From: CAWGMT01 sp963823675
Lineage (GTDB): Bacteria; Planctomycetota; Planctomycetia; Isosphaerales; Isosphaeraceae
Direction: 5' to 3'
NCBI GenBank assembly: GCA_963823675.1
Contig: CAWGMT010000025.1
Location: 558,001-622,000, forward strand
DNA: 64,000 nt
Position 1 is the stretch's first letter. The number at the start of each line of letters is the position of its first letter. This document shows positions 17,712-26,231 of this stretch, piece after piece. The notes beneath the pieces were generated by a model. It made no database searches and was not told where the DNA came from. It worked only from the letters and a program-made list of their open reading frames with translations. Made by a program: the position numbers and the translations under genes.

Positions 17712-19658
17712 ATGATCCGGCTCGCGACATCTCGCCTGAAACGCCAGGCGCGCTTCATGATGCAGCGGCAAGTCCAAGCCCGTTCGAATCCCGAGCGAAT
17801 TCAACCGATTTTGAAACCCGGAATGATCTTCCTTCTCGCGGTCTGGTTGGGATTGGCGACCGGTTTGCTGGAGCTTGGTCTGCAATTCGCTCGCCGGCAT
17901 CTCGTCAATTCGGCTGCGCCGGGGGCCCTTCAACTCAATCGGCATGCACTCTGGATGGTGCCCATTTCCAACGGGCTGATCTTCGCGGCCTGCGGGGCGG
18001 TCATCGGGGGCATGGCCCGGCTTTTACCCAGGCGGCTCGTCGTCGCGGTGGGCGTGTTCGGGCTTTGTTTTCTGGCGGCGACCGCTCTTCTTTTCGTCTA
18101 CCGAGGGCTGACGTCCATCGCGTACTCGGCGCTTGCCGCCGGCATCGCGTGCTGGGCAACACCGCGAATCGTCGCGATGGCCAAGCGGCAAGGGCAAATC
18201 GTGCGGCACGGTCTTCCGAGACTGATCGGGCTGGTCGCCCTCCTGTTCGGCCTCAACTACGGCCGCGAAGAGCTCGGCGAACTTCGGCTGTCGAAGGCGC
18301 CGCCGGGGTCGCCCAACGTCCTCTTGATCGTGCTCAACACCGTCCGAACGAAAAGCCTGAGCGTTTATGGCTACAAGCGCCAGACCTCGCCACACCTGGC
18401 TGCATTGGCCAAGCACGGCGCCCGCTTCGATCACGCACGAACAGCCGCCGCCTGGACACTACCGTCGCACGCTAGCATGTTTACTGGGCGATGGGCGTAC
18501 GAGCTGTCGACTCGCCTCAACCGGCCGCTGGATGGGGTTTATCCCACTCTTGCCGAGTATCTCAAGGATCACGGCTACGATACGGCCGGGTTCGCCGCGA
18601 ATACCATCTTCTGCACCTCCTGGTTTGGACTGGACCGCGGCTTCCTCCACTACGAAGATGTTGCGATCACACCGGTCGAGATCCTGCGCAGCTCTCATCT
18701 GGGCCGGTGCGTGACCCGGAAGTTTTTCCCTTCAGCGTCGTGCCGCGACCGGCCCAATGCCTACTTCAACCGCAAGGACGCCGCGACGATCAACCAAGAC
18801 TTTCTCACCTGGCTGTCAAGACGGCCCAAAGGGCGGCCATTCTTCGCATTCTTGAATTATTACGACGCCCACGACCCGTACCTCGTTCCGGCGGAAGCAA
18901 CCGGCCACTTCGGCCTCGCGCCTCATGACGTGGCAGAGATCGAGACGCTGCGAGACTGGCAGCGCGCTGCGAGACCCGATCTGCCGGAGCGCACCCTCAC
19001 GATGGCGCGTGACTGCTACGACGACTGCATTCTTTACCTCGACGGCCAGCTTGGCCGGCTGTTGGCGCAGCTCGATTCGACGGGACTTCTCGACAACACG
19101 CTCGTCGTCGTCACTTCCGACCACGGAGAGCTTCTGGGCGAGCACCAGAGCTTTGGCCACGGCCAGAGCCTGTACCGTGAGGTCGCCGAGGTGCCACTCC
19201 TGATTGTTGCCCCGCGACGAATTCCAGCCGGGCGCGTGATCGCCGCCCCCGTCAGCTTGCGCGACATTCCGGCGACGGTCGTGGATCTGGCCGGCCTGGC
19301 GCGGACCTCGCCGTTCCCGGGCCGTTCGCTTGCCCGGCACTGGTCGGCGGCACCGGCCGACGCCGCCCAGCCCGACGAGCTGCTGTTGACGGAAACGGTC
19401 AACGAAGCGGTCCCTCCGCCTGCCGGCACAAAGCCCGCCAGGGCACTCGCGGCCGAGGGGAGAATCTACATTCGCGGCAAGGACGGCCACGAGGAGATCT
19501 ACGATATCGTGAGGGACCCGACCGAGTCTCACGACCTGAGCAATACACCTGGAGCCCAGCCTTTGCTAGCACGATTTCGCGAGACGATGCGGCGGATTGA
19601 CGATGAGGCCCTGGCCCTCCGGAGACCGGATCTGATGCTCACGGACTCCACACACTGA
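17712..19658 (+). CDS. membrane-anchored sulfatase-fold (alkaline phosphatase superfamily) protein
   Basis: 648 aa from ATG 17712, chosen because AGGAGG lies about 8 nt upstream. Residues 35-185 contain four or five membrane helices; the C-terminal domain is a PF00884-type sulfatase/phosphotransferase. Motifs: SPNVLLIVLNTVRTKSLSVY (about 209), AAAWTLPSHASMFTGR (about 249), FFAFLNYYDAHDPYLVP, DDCILYLDGQLGRLLAQL, VVVTSDHGELLGEHQSFGHG (about 470). The first metal-binding Asp of the usual 'LDTVR' is Asn, and the nucleophile position in TLPSH is Thr rather than the Cys/Ser of true sulfatases, so it is more likely a phospho- or glycerol-phosphotransferase-like enzyme, or inactive. The role in envelope polymer metabolism is inference. 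Confidence 0.78.
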   Translation: MIRLATSRLKRQARFMMQRQVQARSNPERIQPILKPGMIFLLAVWLGLATGLLELGLQFARRHLVNSAAPGALQLNRHALWMVPISNGLIFAACGAVIGGMARLLPRRLVVAVGVFGLCFLAATALLFVYRGLTSIAYSALAAGIACWATPRIVAMAKRQGQIVRHGLPRLIGLVALLFGLNYGREELGELRLSKAPPGSPNVLLIVLNTVRTKSLSVYGYKRQTSPHLAALAKHGARFDHARTAAAWTLPSHASMFTGRWAYELSTRLNRPLDGVYPTLAEYLKDHGYDTAGFAANTIFCTSWFGLDRGFLHYEDVAITPVEILRSSHLGRCVTRKFFPSASCRDRPNAYFNRKDAATINQDFLTWLSRRPKGRPFFAFLNYYDAHDPYLVPAEATGHFGLAPHDVAEIETLRDWQRAARPDLPERTLTMARDCYDDCILYLDGQLGRLLAQLDSTGLLDNTLVVVTSDHGELLGEHQSFGHGQSLYREVAEVPLLIVAPRRIPAGRVIAAPVSLRDIPATVVDLAGLARTSPFPGRSLARHWSAAPADAAQPDELLLTETVNEAVPPPAGTKPARALAAEGRIYIRGKDGHEEIYDIVRDPTESHDLSNTPGAQPLLARFRETMRRIDDEALALRRPDLMLTDSTH

Positions 19659-19676
19659 GACCGATCGAATAGAGAT

Positions 19677-21386
19677 TCAATGAGCCGGTTCGCGCGCGTT
19701 TTGGGTCGCGGCCTTGGCCGGGCTATCCGCCGACGCTCCCGAGTCAGCATAGAGCGCTTCGCACAGTTTCCCCAGCACGCGGCCGGCCGCGGCCGTCGCT
19801 GCGGAGATGGACCGATTGGGTTGGGGCGCATCGAGCGGAACGTCGTTGACGAAAGCGGCGAAGATCAGGCTGCGGCCGGCCGCGGTCTCGAGGTAACCGG
19901 CAAGCGCCTTGCTGGTCAGAACCACGGTCCCGGTGAGCTTGTTTTCGACGAAATAGGTGCCCGTCTTGGCATGGGCGTGTCCCCGGGCCGGGCTGTCCTT
20001 GCTCACGGACTTGGCGAGCGTTCCGTCGCGGCCGAGTACGGGCAGCGCCGCGTCGTAGGTGGCAAACTCGGGTCGACTGGCCATGGCGCGGAGCAAAGCG
20101 ACGGTCGCCCGCGGCGTCGCCAGATCGGCGCGATCGCCGCCGGCACCGCCGCCAAACGAGATCCCACTCGGGTCCACGCCCAGGCTCTTGAGAATCTCGC
20201 CTTCTCTTTTCAAGCCCGCGCCCAGCGTTCGCTCGCCATGCCGCGCTGCCAGCAACAGGGGCAGGGTGCTGGCATACAGGTTGTGGCTGACCTTCAAAAT
20301 CACTTTGATAAACTCACTGAAGGGAGGGGACGTATATTCCGCAACCTTCGGTAGCTTGGCGACATCGGCTTGTGAGGGCAAGTCGGCTGTCACGTTGGCG
20401 GCCAGGGGCGAGACGTCAACCCGCACGCCGCGCCGCTGGAGTGCCTCGATCAAAAGGGCCCGGGCGAACGACGCCGGGTCTTCGACCTCGTGGATCTTGA
20501 CGGTCCGGGCGTGGCCAAGGGGCAGCTCGCCCCGTACCGCAATCCGATGCGGTCCGACAACGTGAACTTCAAGCGAAGGCTGCTGGCCGGCCGCGACAGT
20601 CGAAACCCGGGCATCCATCGTCACGAACTGAGTTGCCGGCTGAAAAACCACAACGGCCGAGGCGCCGGCTTTCGCCGCCGGTTGTGCCAGGATATCGATC
20701 ACGTTGTCGTTGATCACGATCGGGCTGACGCGCCGCGGGCCGCTGCCCGTGGTCGAAGCGTGAGCAAACAGCCGGTCGTCAACGATCACCTCGCCGGCGA
20801 TCTCCCGAATTCCCGCCGCTTGAACCTCGCGCGCCAGGTGGTCGAGTCCGGCCAGCGGGTCGGTCGGCGTGATCTGACTATCCAGGTTTCCAGCCGCGTA
20901 GGTGTGATCGTCGTCCCGGAACAGCAGTGTGCCGTCCCGCCCCGTTCGGCCTCCCATGCACAGATCGCCCTGCGCCAGCATGATCAAGTCGCCGCGGAGA
21001 ACTCCCTTGGAATCGATTTCGCCGCGGCGAACCAGAGGAGTGCCAAAGCGGTGGTTCGGTCCCAGCTCGACAAGCGCTGCTGCGGTCGTGAAAAGCTTCG
21101 TAACCGATGCCGGGGCGAAAAGCTGATCGGGGTTGCGCTCGAAAACGGTCTGGCCTGTCTTGCGGTCAACAACCAAGATGCCCCAATGTCCATTCTGAAA
21201 GCCGGGAGTGGCCAGGACGGACTCAACCCGGCGAGCCAAGGCAAGATTCCCAGCAACCGAGGGCGGCTCCTGTCCCCAGATTGGACGAGCGAGCGCGCAA
21301 GTCCATACCACAACAGGGAGCCAGGCCCATCGTGTACAAAAACGTCCTGGTCGATCCGCCGCCGCGCGTTCGATTCGCTCTCGCAT
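19677..21386 (-). CDS. dacB: D-alanyl-D-alanine carboxypeptidase/endopeptidase, PBP4 type
   Basis: 569 aa. A signal peptide (WAWLPVVVWTCALARPIWG) leads into the S13 peptidase fold. All three penicillin-binding motifs are seen: SVTK (FAPASVTKLFTTAAAL, about residue 93), SHN (KVSHNLYASTLPLLLA, about 365) and KTG (HAKTGTYFVENKLTG, about 471), with the large insertion between the first two that marks PBP4/DacB. It cleaves D-Ala or cross-links in peptidoglycan outside the membrane, which is of note because planctomycetes were long thought to lack peptidoglycan. It is convergent with the sulfatase-fold gene, with 18 bases between the stops. Confidence 0.93.
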   Translation of the reverse strand: MRERIERAAADRPGRFCTRWAWLPVVVWTCALARPIWGQEPPSVAGNLALARRVESVLATPGFQNGHWGILVVDRKTGQTVFERNPDQLFAPASVTKLFTTAAALVELGPNHRFGTPLVRRGEIDSKGVLRGDLIMLAQGDLCMGGRTGRDGTLLFRDDDHTYAAGNLDSQITPTDPLAGLDHLAREVQAAGIREIAGEVIVDDRLFAHASTTGSGPRRVSPIVINDNVIDILAQPAAKAGASAVVVFQPATQFVTMDARVSTVAAGQQPSLEVHVVGPHRIAVRGELPLGHARTVKIHEVEDPASFARALLIEALQRRGVRVDVSPLAANVTADLPSQADVAKLPKVAEYTSPPFSEFIKVILKVSHNLYASTLPLLLAARHGERTLGAGLKREGEILKSLGVDPSGISFGGGAGGDRADLATPRATVALLRAMASRPEFATYDAALPVLGRDGTLAKSVSKDSPARGHAHAKTGTYFVENKLTGTVVLTSKALAGYLETAAGRSLIFAAFVNDVPLDAPQPNRSISAATAAAGRVLGKLCEALYADSGASADSPAKAATQNAREPAH

Positions 21387-21873
21387 GGGACACGATTCCT
21401 TGACAACGCCGTCGCCTCGCAGGTCGCTGGAACTCGCGACCGCGCAAGCCGCATCGGATCCGCCCGGTCGCGGGATTCTTGATTCGTGGCCGTCGCCCGC
21501 GACCGATGTGCACTTCCGGTTCGATATAAAGACTCAGCCGATTCTAGAATACCGGTCCAGCCTCGAACAACGACTGCCTGCCGGCGCGCTCCAGAATCCA
21601 AGCGAGACGATCGTGCCAGTCCCGCCTTCGACCGCCGGGCACGGAGGCCCAGACCACTGCGCCCGGGCCACTGGAGCCGGACGACTGGGATAACTGAGCA
21701 AAATTCGAGTGGAGCGGCGCAACTGCCCGCCTTCGGAGTTTACCCCAATCCACTACGCTCAGCAGTTTGCCCAACCTTCTACTCGGTTGGCATTGTTACC
21801 TGGTGATTTCTCGCCACGTCCGACTCTGGCGGCGAGTCGGGAATCGCGTACGGATCTCGCTCGGGAGCCCGGC
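21387..21873. other. intergenic, no gene recognised
   Basis: Nearly 490 bases upstream of dacB and beyond the stop of the next minus-strand gene. Open frames are short, Arg/Pro/Ser-rich and without ribosome sites. It must contain the dacB promoter, which could not be assigned. Confidence 0.4.
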
Positions 21874-22149
21874 TTAACGCGCCAACTGAAGCCGAGTCGC
21901 GGAGACGAAGCCATTGAACAGTCGGTGCCCCACGGCCTGGACCGGGCTGCCATGGCAGAGGTTTTCGCTGAGGTCTTCAAGCCAGAACCGGTCGGGAACG
22001 AGCGACGGTTCCGCCTCGACAATCACAAGATCCTTGGGCCGGCCGCGAGGAGCGACCTGGAGTACAAGGCGTGAGCGATCCAGCGAAGAATCTGCAGGCT
22101 CTACCCACGAATCGACGATCGCGCCCGAAACAACCATTTCGGCTTCCAT
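21874..22149 (-). CDS. hypothetical protein, 91 aa
   Basis: ATG at 22149 with GAGGAG about 9 nt upstream. The product looks like a small beta-rich domain: VVSGAIVDSWVEPADSS, RLVLQVAPRGRPKDLVIVEA, then DRFWLEDLSENLCHGSPVQA and VGHRLFNGFVSATRLQLAR. The alternating pattern and length recall an OB-fold or PilZ-like domain, but no family could be assigned. Isolated gene. Confidence 0.55.
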   Translation of the reverse strand: MEAEMVVSGAIVDSWVEPADSSLDRSRLVLQVAPRGRPKDLVIVEAEPSLVPDRFWLEDLSENLCHGSPVQAVGHRLFNGFVSATRLQLAR

Positions 22150-22556
22150 CCGACAAATCTCCTCGCGAAACTCACCAGAATAACTTCCTGTAAACGCGTC
22201 ATATCGCCACTGCGTCTACCAGTCAATCCATCATAGCAGTCAACGATTGTCTGGTCAAGCGAGTTTTTTCAGATTGGTCTCTTGCTAAATCACATGGATG
22301 TTATCGTCAATCCCAGTTTCCACGAATCCACCTGATCGATGATTCCGGTCAGTTTGTGACAGTTGTCCCACCGGCAGAAAACGTAATAATCGATAAGGGT
22401 GGCAATGCGCCCGCTGCTCGGGTGACCGTCGAGTGCCTACGGTAAAGAAGGACGGCCATTCGCGAATAATAGGGGATTTCGAACAAAGACAAAGGGATAA
22501 GCGTCGAAACTCTTAGAAGAGCATGAGAGCCAGATTATAAAGAACAGGGGCTTCCT
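22150..22556. other. divergent intergenic region
   Basis: About 400 bases between a minus-strand and a plus-strand gene, noticeably richer in A/T than the surrounding coding DNA (for example 22250-22330 and 22440-22550). It presumably holds two promoters; no convincing -35/-10 pair or hairpin was identified. Confidence 0.4.
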
Positions 22557-22580
22557 GTGAATGTAGCCAAGGAATCGCTC

Positions 22581-23096
22581 ATGGAGTCGAGCATGAGTGA
22601 GGAATGTCGCGACCTTGGCGGGTTGCGGCTCGATTTGCTGCGGCGCGCGGCTGAGATTTATTTGCAGCTTGCCTATCCTACCGGTGTGATTCCGGAAGTC
22701 GTGCAGCGCCGGCTTCTTTGGCGCGACGGCTGTGAGGCGGAAGAGTTGTTGAAAGCACCGCCTTTCGAGCGAGTCGGTAAGGCGCCGGGCCGTGCGGCCG
22801 CGATTTATGCGCTGCGGCTGGGAAACTACCGTTATCCCCACATGAAGCTGCAAATCCAACCATGGCCCAATGATGCGGGTTTCATGCTGTCGGTGAACAC
22901 GCACGATCAGGTCGCCGGTTTCGAGCTCGGCGGAGTGGATGCTCAGGCCTTTCGCGGGCTTCAAGCCGAGAATCAGCGGATCAAGGAAGCCATCGAGCTC
23001 GCGTGGGATGAAGGCGGTTTGCCCACGTTCCTGCGCTACCTGAGGGACTACATCAAGAATCGGGCCGAATCGAAGCCACTCGAGCAATTTGACTGA
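22581..23096 (+). CDS. conserved hypothetical protein
   Basis: 171 aa from ATG 22581, with AAGGA seven bases upstream; a GTG at 22557 would add 8 residues. It is a soluble alpha/beta protein: LRRAAEIYLQLAYPTGVIPE, VQRRLLWRDGCEAEELL, PGRAAAIYALRLGNYRYPHM, KLQIQPWPNDAGFMLSVNTH and a helical Glu/Arg-rich end. Dense Tyr/Trp/His and a well-formed hydrophobic pattern argue for a real, probably conserved gene; I recall similar planctomycete proteins but no function. The antisense 222-aa frame is rejected. Confidence 0.75.
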   Translation: MESSMSEECRDLGGLRLDLLRRAAEIYLQLAYPTGVIPEVVQRRLLWRDGCEAEELLKAPPFERVGKAPGRAAAIYALRLGNYRYPHMKLQIQPWPNDAGFMLSVNTHDQVAGFELGGVDAQAFRGLQAENQRIKEAIELAWDEGGLPTFLRYLRDYIKNRAESKPLEQFD

Positions 23097-23154
23097 CAGT
23101 CCCAACCGATCGTGCCGGTCTGAAGGCTCGTCTGCGACTTCAGGGAGAGCACAT

Positions 23155-24549
23155 TTGATCGAGATGTCGATGCTGCCCTTGGTCTGGGCTCAGGCTCAGC
23201 CGGCCGGCGCGAATGCGAATTCGATGGCTCTCCTGGCGCTGAAGCGCTGGTGCTCGAGTCTGACGCTATTTTCGCCTCAAACGGCCCCCAGTTTGTATGC
23301 TCTCTGGAGCTTCCTGGGGGCCCTCGCGGCCCTGTTCTTCCTGGTCGTCTTCATTCAGGGCCCCACCGGCGCTTTGAAGCAGGTATTCGATCTGCCCGGC
23401 CACGTGAGTCTGATCCGGCGCGGCACCCGGCGCGTCTGGCGGTCAGGCCGGCTGGTGGCCGTCGCGATCGGCTTCACCGTGCTGGCCTGGACTGCCGGGC
23501 AGGCCCTGGTCTTTGCGCGGGACAGCGGCAAGACCGATCTTCAGCTCCTGGTGAAAACGCGCGGCCTGGGTGAAATCGCAATCGAGCACGGAATCTTCGC
23601 CGGTCTGACCCCGATCCGCGACCTGGCCGGGCTCGGAGACAACCTGCTTCTGGTCATCATTGCCGCGACCTTGGTTTTTCGCGTTTCCTTCGAGCCAACG
23701 AGTGCGCGGTTTGGTCTTCCCCCCGGGGATTCGAGCGCGCATGGACCGCCGTCGGGCTGGACGACGCTGATCTGGGGAAGCACGTCCCTTTACGCCATTT
23801 ATCGAGTCGTGGCCAAGACGGTCGGGAGCATCGACCTGCCGCTGGGTGGCTGCCTCGTGGTCGAGGTCGTGCTCGTCCCGCTCTTGATGCTGGTATCCGA
23901 CGGGATCTTGCTGGCATGGATCCTGAGCGAGCTGCGCAACGCCGGCTTTGAGGAGAGGGGCGAAGACCGGCTCGACGTGCGGCAGGCGATCGCCCTCATG
24001 CCCGGGGCTGCCCTGGTGTGCGCCCTGGTCCTGCCCGCGCGATACGTGGCGACGACCGTGTGGCTGACTTCGCTGCATTTGCCGACCTCGGTCCACGCGA
24101 CCGAAATTGGGCGCTACATCCGCTGGCAGCTCGGATGGGGATTGACGGACCTTCAGGCCGTCGCGATCGTGTTCGTCGGACTCGCCGGGGCCGTTGCCTG
24201 GAGCCGGGGCACGCTCCGGGACGCGTTCCACGGCTATGTCCGCCTCCTGGCGGCGCAAGGCGGCCACCTGCTCGTCGCGCTCGCGATGGCCGGCGTCGCC
24301 GCTTCGTTGCTCACAGCGGCTGCCTACGCCGTCGTGCTCCTCCTCCCCGTGCAGACCTGGGTCTTGGGCGCGGCGGATAGCTATGCCCACTTCGCATCCC
24401 TGCCCGTCGGTCTGTGGCTGCTCGCGGCCTGCGTCGACCTGGCCGAACGCTCGCTACCCTCGGCGTCGATCGCCCGAGGAGCCAGTCGCGAGCCACGAGC
24501 TCTTTCCGAATCGGCGGTTGCAGAAGACCTCGAAATGCACGGTGTATAG
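23155..24549 (+). CDS. multi-spanning membrane protein, hypothetical
   Basis: Likely TTG start at 23155 (GGGAG seven bases upstream); ATG 23164 is the alternative. About eight hydrophobic segments are visible, including YALWSFLGALAALFFLVVFI, VAVAIGFTVLAWTAGQALVF, CLVVEVVLVPLLMLVSDGIL, AVAIVFVGLAGAVAW and LAMAGVAASLLTAAAYAVVL, with charged loops between. No transporter or enzyme motif was recognised. It follows the preceding gene closely, so the two may form an operon. Confidence 0.75.
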   Translation: MIEMSMLPLVWAQAQPAGANANSMALLALKRWCSSLTLFSPQTAPSLYALWSFLGALAALFFLVVFIQGPTGALKQVFDLPGHVSLIRRGTRRVWRSGRLVAVAIGFTVLAWTAGQALVFARDSGKTDLQLLVKTRGLGEIAIEHGIFAGLTPIRDLAGLGDNLLLVIIAATLVFRVSFEPTSARFGLPPGDSSAHGPPSGWTTLIWGSTSLYAIYRVVAKTVGSIDLPLGGCLVVEVVLVPLLMLVSDGILLAWILSELRNAGFEERGEDRLDVRQAIALMPGAALVCALVLPARYVATTVWLTSLHLPTSVHATEIGRYIRWQLGWGLTDLQAVAIVFVGLAGAVAWSRGTLRDAFHGYVRLLAAQGGHLLVALAMAGVAASLLTAAAYAVVLLLPVQTWVLGAADSYAHFASLPVGLWLLAACVDLAERSLPSASIARGASREPRALSESAVAEDLEMHGV

Positions 24550-24654
24550 CCATTGGTCTCGAGCCCGTTCAGTCAGCTTGAGATCGCGTGAGATCCTTCG
24601 TCGGAGACATCTCCGCCCGATGTGCGCATCGTTCGGATCGCCGGACGGAGCCGG

Positions 24655-24695
24655 CTCCTACAAATACGTTCGGACGCGCCGCGTTGTTGTAGGAG
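24655..24695. repeat. intergenic inverted repeat (9-bp perfect stem)
   Basis: CTCCTACAA at 24655-24663 and its exact complement TTGTAGGAG at 24687-24695 flank a GC-rich loop of 23 bases between two convergent genes. It could act as a bidirectional terminator or be one copy of a REP-like repeat; the motif TGTAGGAG resembles REP-type sequences of other bacteria. Confidence 0.5.
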
Positions 24696-24734
24696 GAGGC
24701 TTTGTCCCCCGATCTCTCAGTCTTTCGCGGTTCC

Positions 24735-26102
24735 TCAGTCGGCCGCAGAGGGAATCGTGTCGTCGGAATGGATTCCGTCAGGAAGGACCTTGAGGTAAGA
24801 GCCGAGGAGCGCGCCGGCTTTGGCTGGCGGCGCCCCATGCTCGCGATGGTACAGCTCCGCGGCCGCCTTCACGATCAGATTCGCCCGGCACAGCGGCTCG
24901 CGGGCCAGCGGACCATTCCCTTCCCAGGATAATGACGAGCGAAAAGAACTACCAAGACCGAATTCGTCGGGCCGAAATATGACGCGAACCAGCACCGTGC
25001 CGTCGATGGCTTTGGCGAGGATTTCCGGGGCGACAGCGCGGCAGGCCGCCGGCGCGGTTGGATCGGAAGCGTAGATCGGTATCGGCTGGTCGGTCGCGAG
25101 GTTGGCGCGTTCGGAGGCCGGCTTGTCAACCTGGGCTAACCAGTTGGCATAAAGCAGCCGCAACGCGCGCCGGCTGCGATCCACGTCGTTCGTCGCTCGC
25201 AGCCGGAACCGCTGGAACTGGGTCCGCACGCCCGCCGACGTCGCCCAGTGATCGAGGAGGCCCCCCCGGCCTCCCGGCATCGGGATTTCGGTGACCAAAA
25301 CGCGCATTTCCTCGAGGTCGCGCAGATTGATCAAATACTCGAGCTTCAAGGCGTCGGATAGGGAAGGTGTCAGCGCGTCGGCGGCGAGCACGTCATCGAG
25401 CGCCCGCCGGAGCAGTTTGGCATCCACGCGCGGATCGGCAGCCCAGCGGAAGATGCGTTTCGCAGCCCACTCGTGAAGAGTCGCGCCGACCAATCGTTCG
25501 AGGATCACGCCGTGCCTGCCGACGAGCCGGCTTGATCGCAGGAGCGCGCGGTACCAGGTCCACGCCTGATCCAACTTCCCTTTTTCTTCCAGCCGCGAGC
25601 CTTCCAGCAGGGCCAGCCGTCTGAATGTCACCAGGTCCTGAACCAAGGGGAGCAGCGTATCGATGGCCATCAGCCCCGGTTGATGATAAAGCGCATCCGG
25701 CCGCTCACTCCCCGCGCGCCACAACTCGAGGGCGGCCCGATTCTGCTCCAGGAACTCACGGACCGGGGCAGCGGCCTCCGACCAGCTCAGGGCCAGGAAA
25801 TCGACCTTCAACATTGCGGCCTTGAGCGCGACTAGCTTCTGGTGGGCTTCATGGTAGGCGACGAAAGCGTTGGCGTCGTCAGGGACCTCGATCCTCTGCC
25901 GCGCAACGGCGACATCGAATGGATCGCCCACATCGGGTATTTCCTCCCGGCTCCGTAAACGCCAGACCGCGACCGACACAATCGCGACGAGTGCCAGAAT
26001 CACGCCGAGCGCCAGAAGCCGCCCTCGTCCCGACCGAAACCGCCGGGTGGACCGCGCGCTACCGTTCGTCGAAAACTCCGTGATGGAGCTCATTAACGTC
26101 AT
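24735..26102 (-). CDS. membrane-anchored hypothetical protein
   Basis: 455 aa from ATG 26102 (26093 also possible). A short Ser/Arg-rich cytoplasmic head, one membrane helix (LLALGVILALVAIVSVAVW), then a large extracytoplasmic helical domain rich in Leu/Ala/Arg, for example LLPLVQDLVTFRRLALLEGS, LDQAWTWYRALLRSSRLVG, VDAKLLRRALDDVLAADAL. The Trp/Tyr spacing in the middle hints at TPR-like helical pairs. The C-terminus AAAELYHREHGAPPAKAGAL plus LLGSYLKVLPDG resembles the pseudopilin-like end domain common in planctomycete exported proteins. Function unknown. Confidence 0.7.
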   Translation of the reverse strand: MTLMSSITEFSTNGSARSTRRFRSGRGRLLALGVILALVAIVSVAVWRLRSREEIPDVGDPFDVAVARQRIEVPDDANAFVAYHEAHQKLVALKAAMLKVDFLALSWSEAAAPVREFLEQNRAALELWRAGSERPDALYHQPGLMAIDTLLPLVQDLVTFRRLALLEGSRLEEKGKLDQAWTWYRALLRSSRLVGRHGVILERLVGATLHEWAAKRIFRWAADPRVDAKLLRRALDDVLAADALTPSLSDALKLEYLINLRDLEEMRVLVTEIPMPGGRGGLLDHWATSAGVRTQFQRFRLRATNDVDRSRRALRLLYANWLAQVDKPASERANLATDQPIPIYASDPTAPAACRAVAPEILAKAIDGTVLVRVIFRPDEFGLGSSFRSSLSWEGNGPLAREPLCRANLIVKAAAELYHREHGAPPAKAGALLGSYLKVLPDGIHSDDTIPSAAD

Positions 26103-26231
26103 GTCCTTGCAGAGTGTCGTTGATTTGAGGTTCGCGGAGACGGCGTCGTGGACAATGGCATTCGCACCGAGTAATCTCTGGCTGTCGTGGCACCCCCATC
26201 GCAACCGCAATTCCACACGAGGCACATTCTC

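Noticed and set aside
22437..23105. 222-aa minus-strand frame
   Set aside because: The plus-strand gene has a ribosome site and denser Trp/Tyr/His content; this one has neither.
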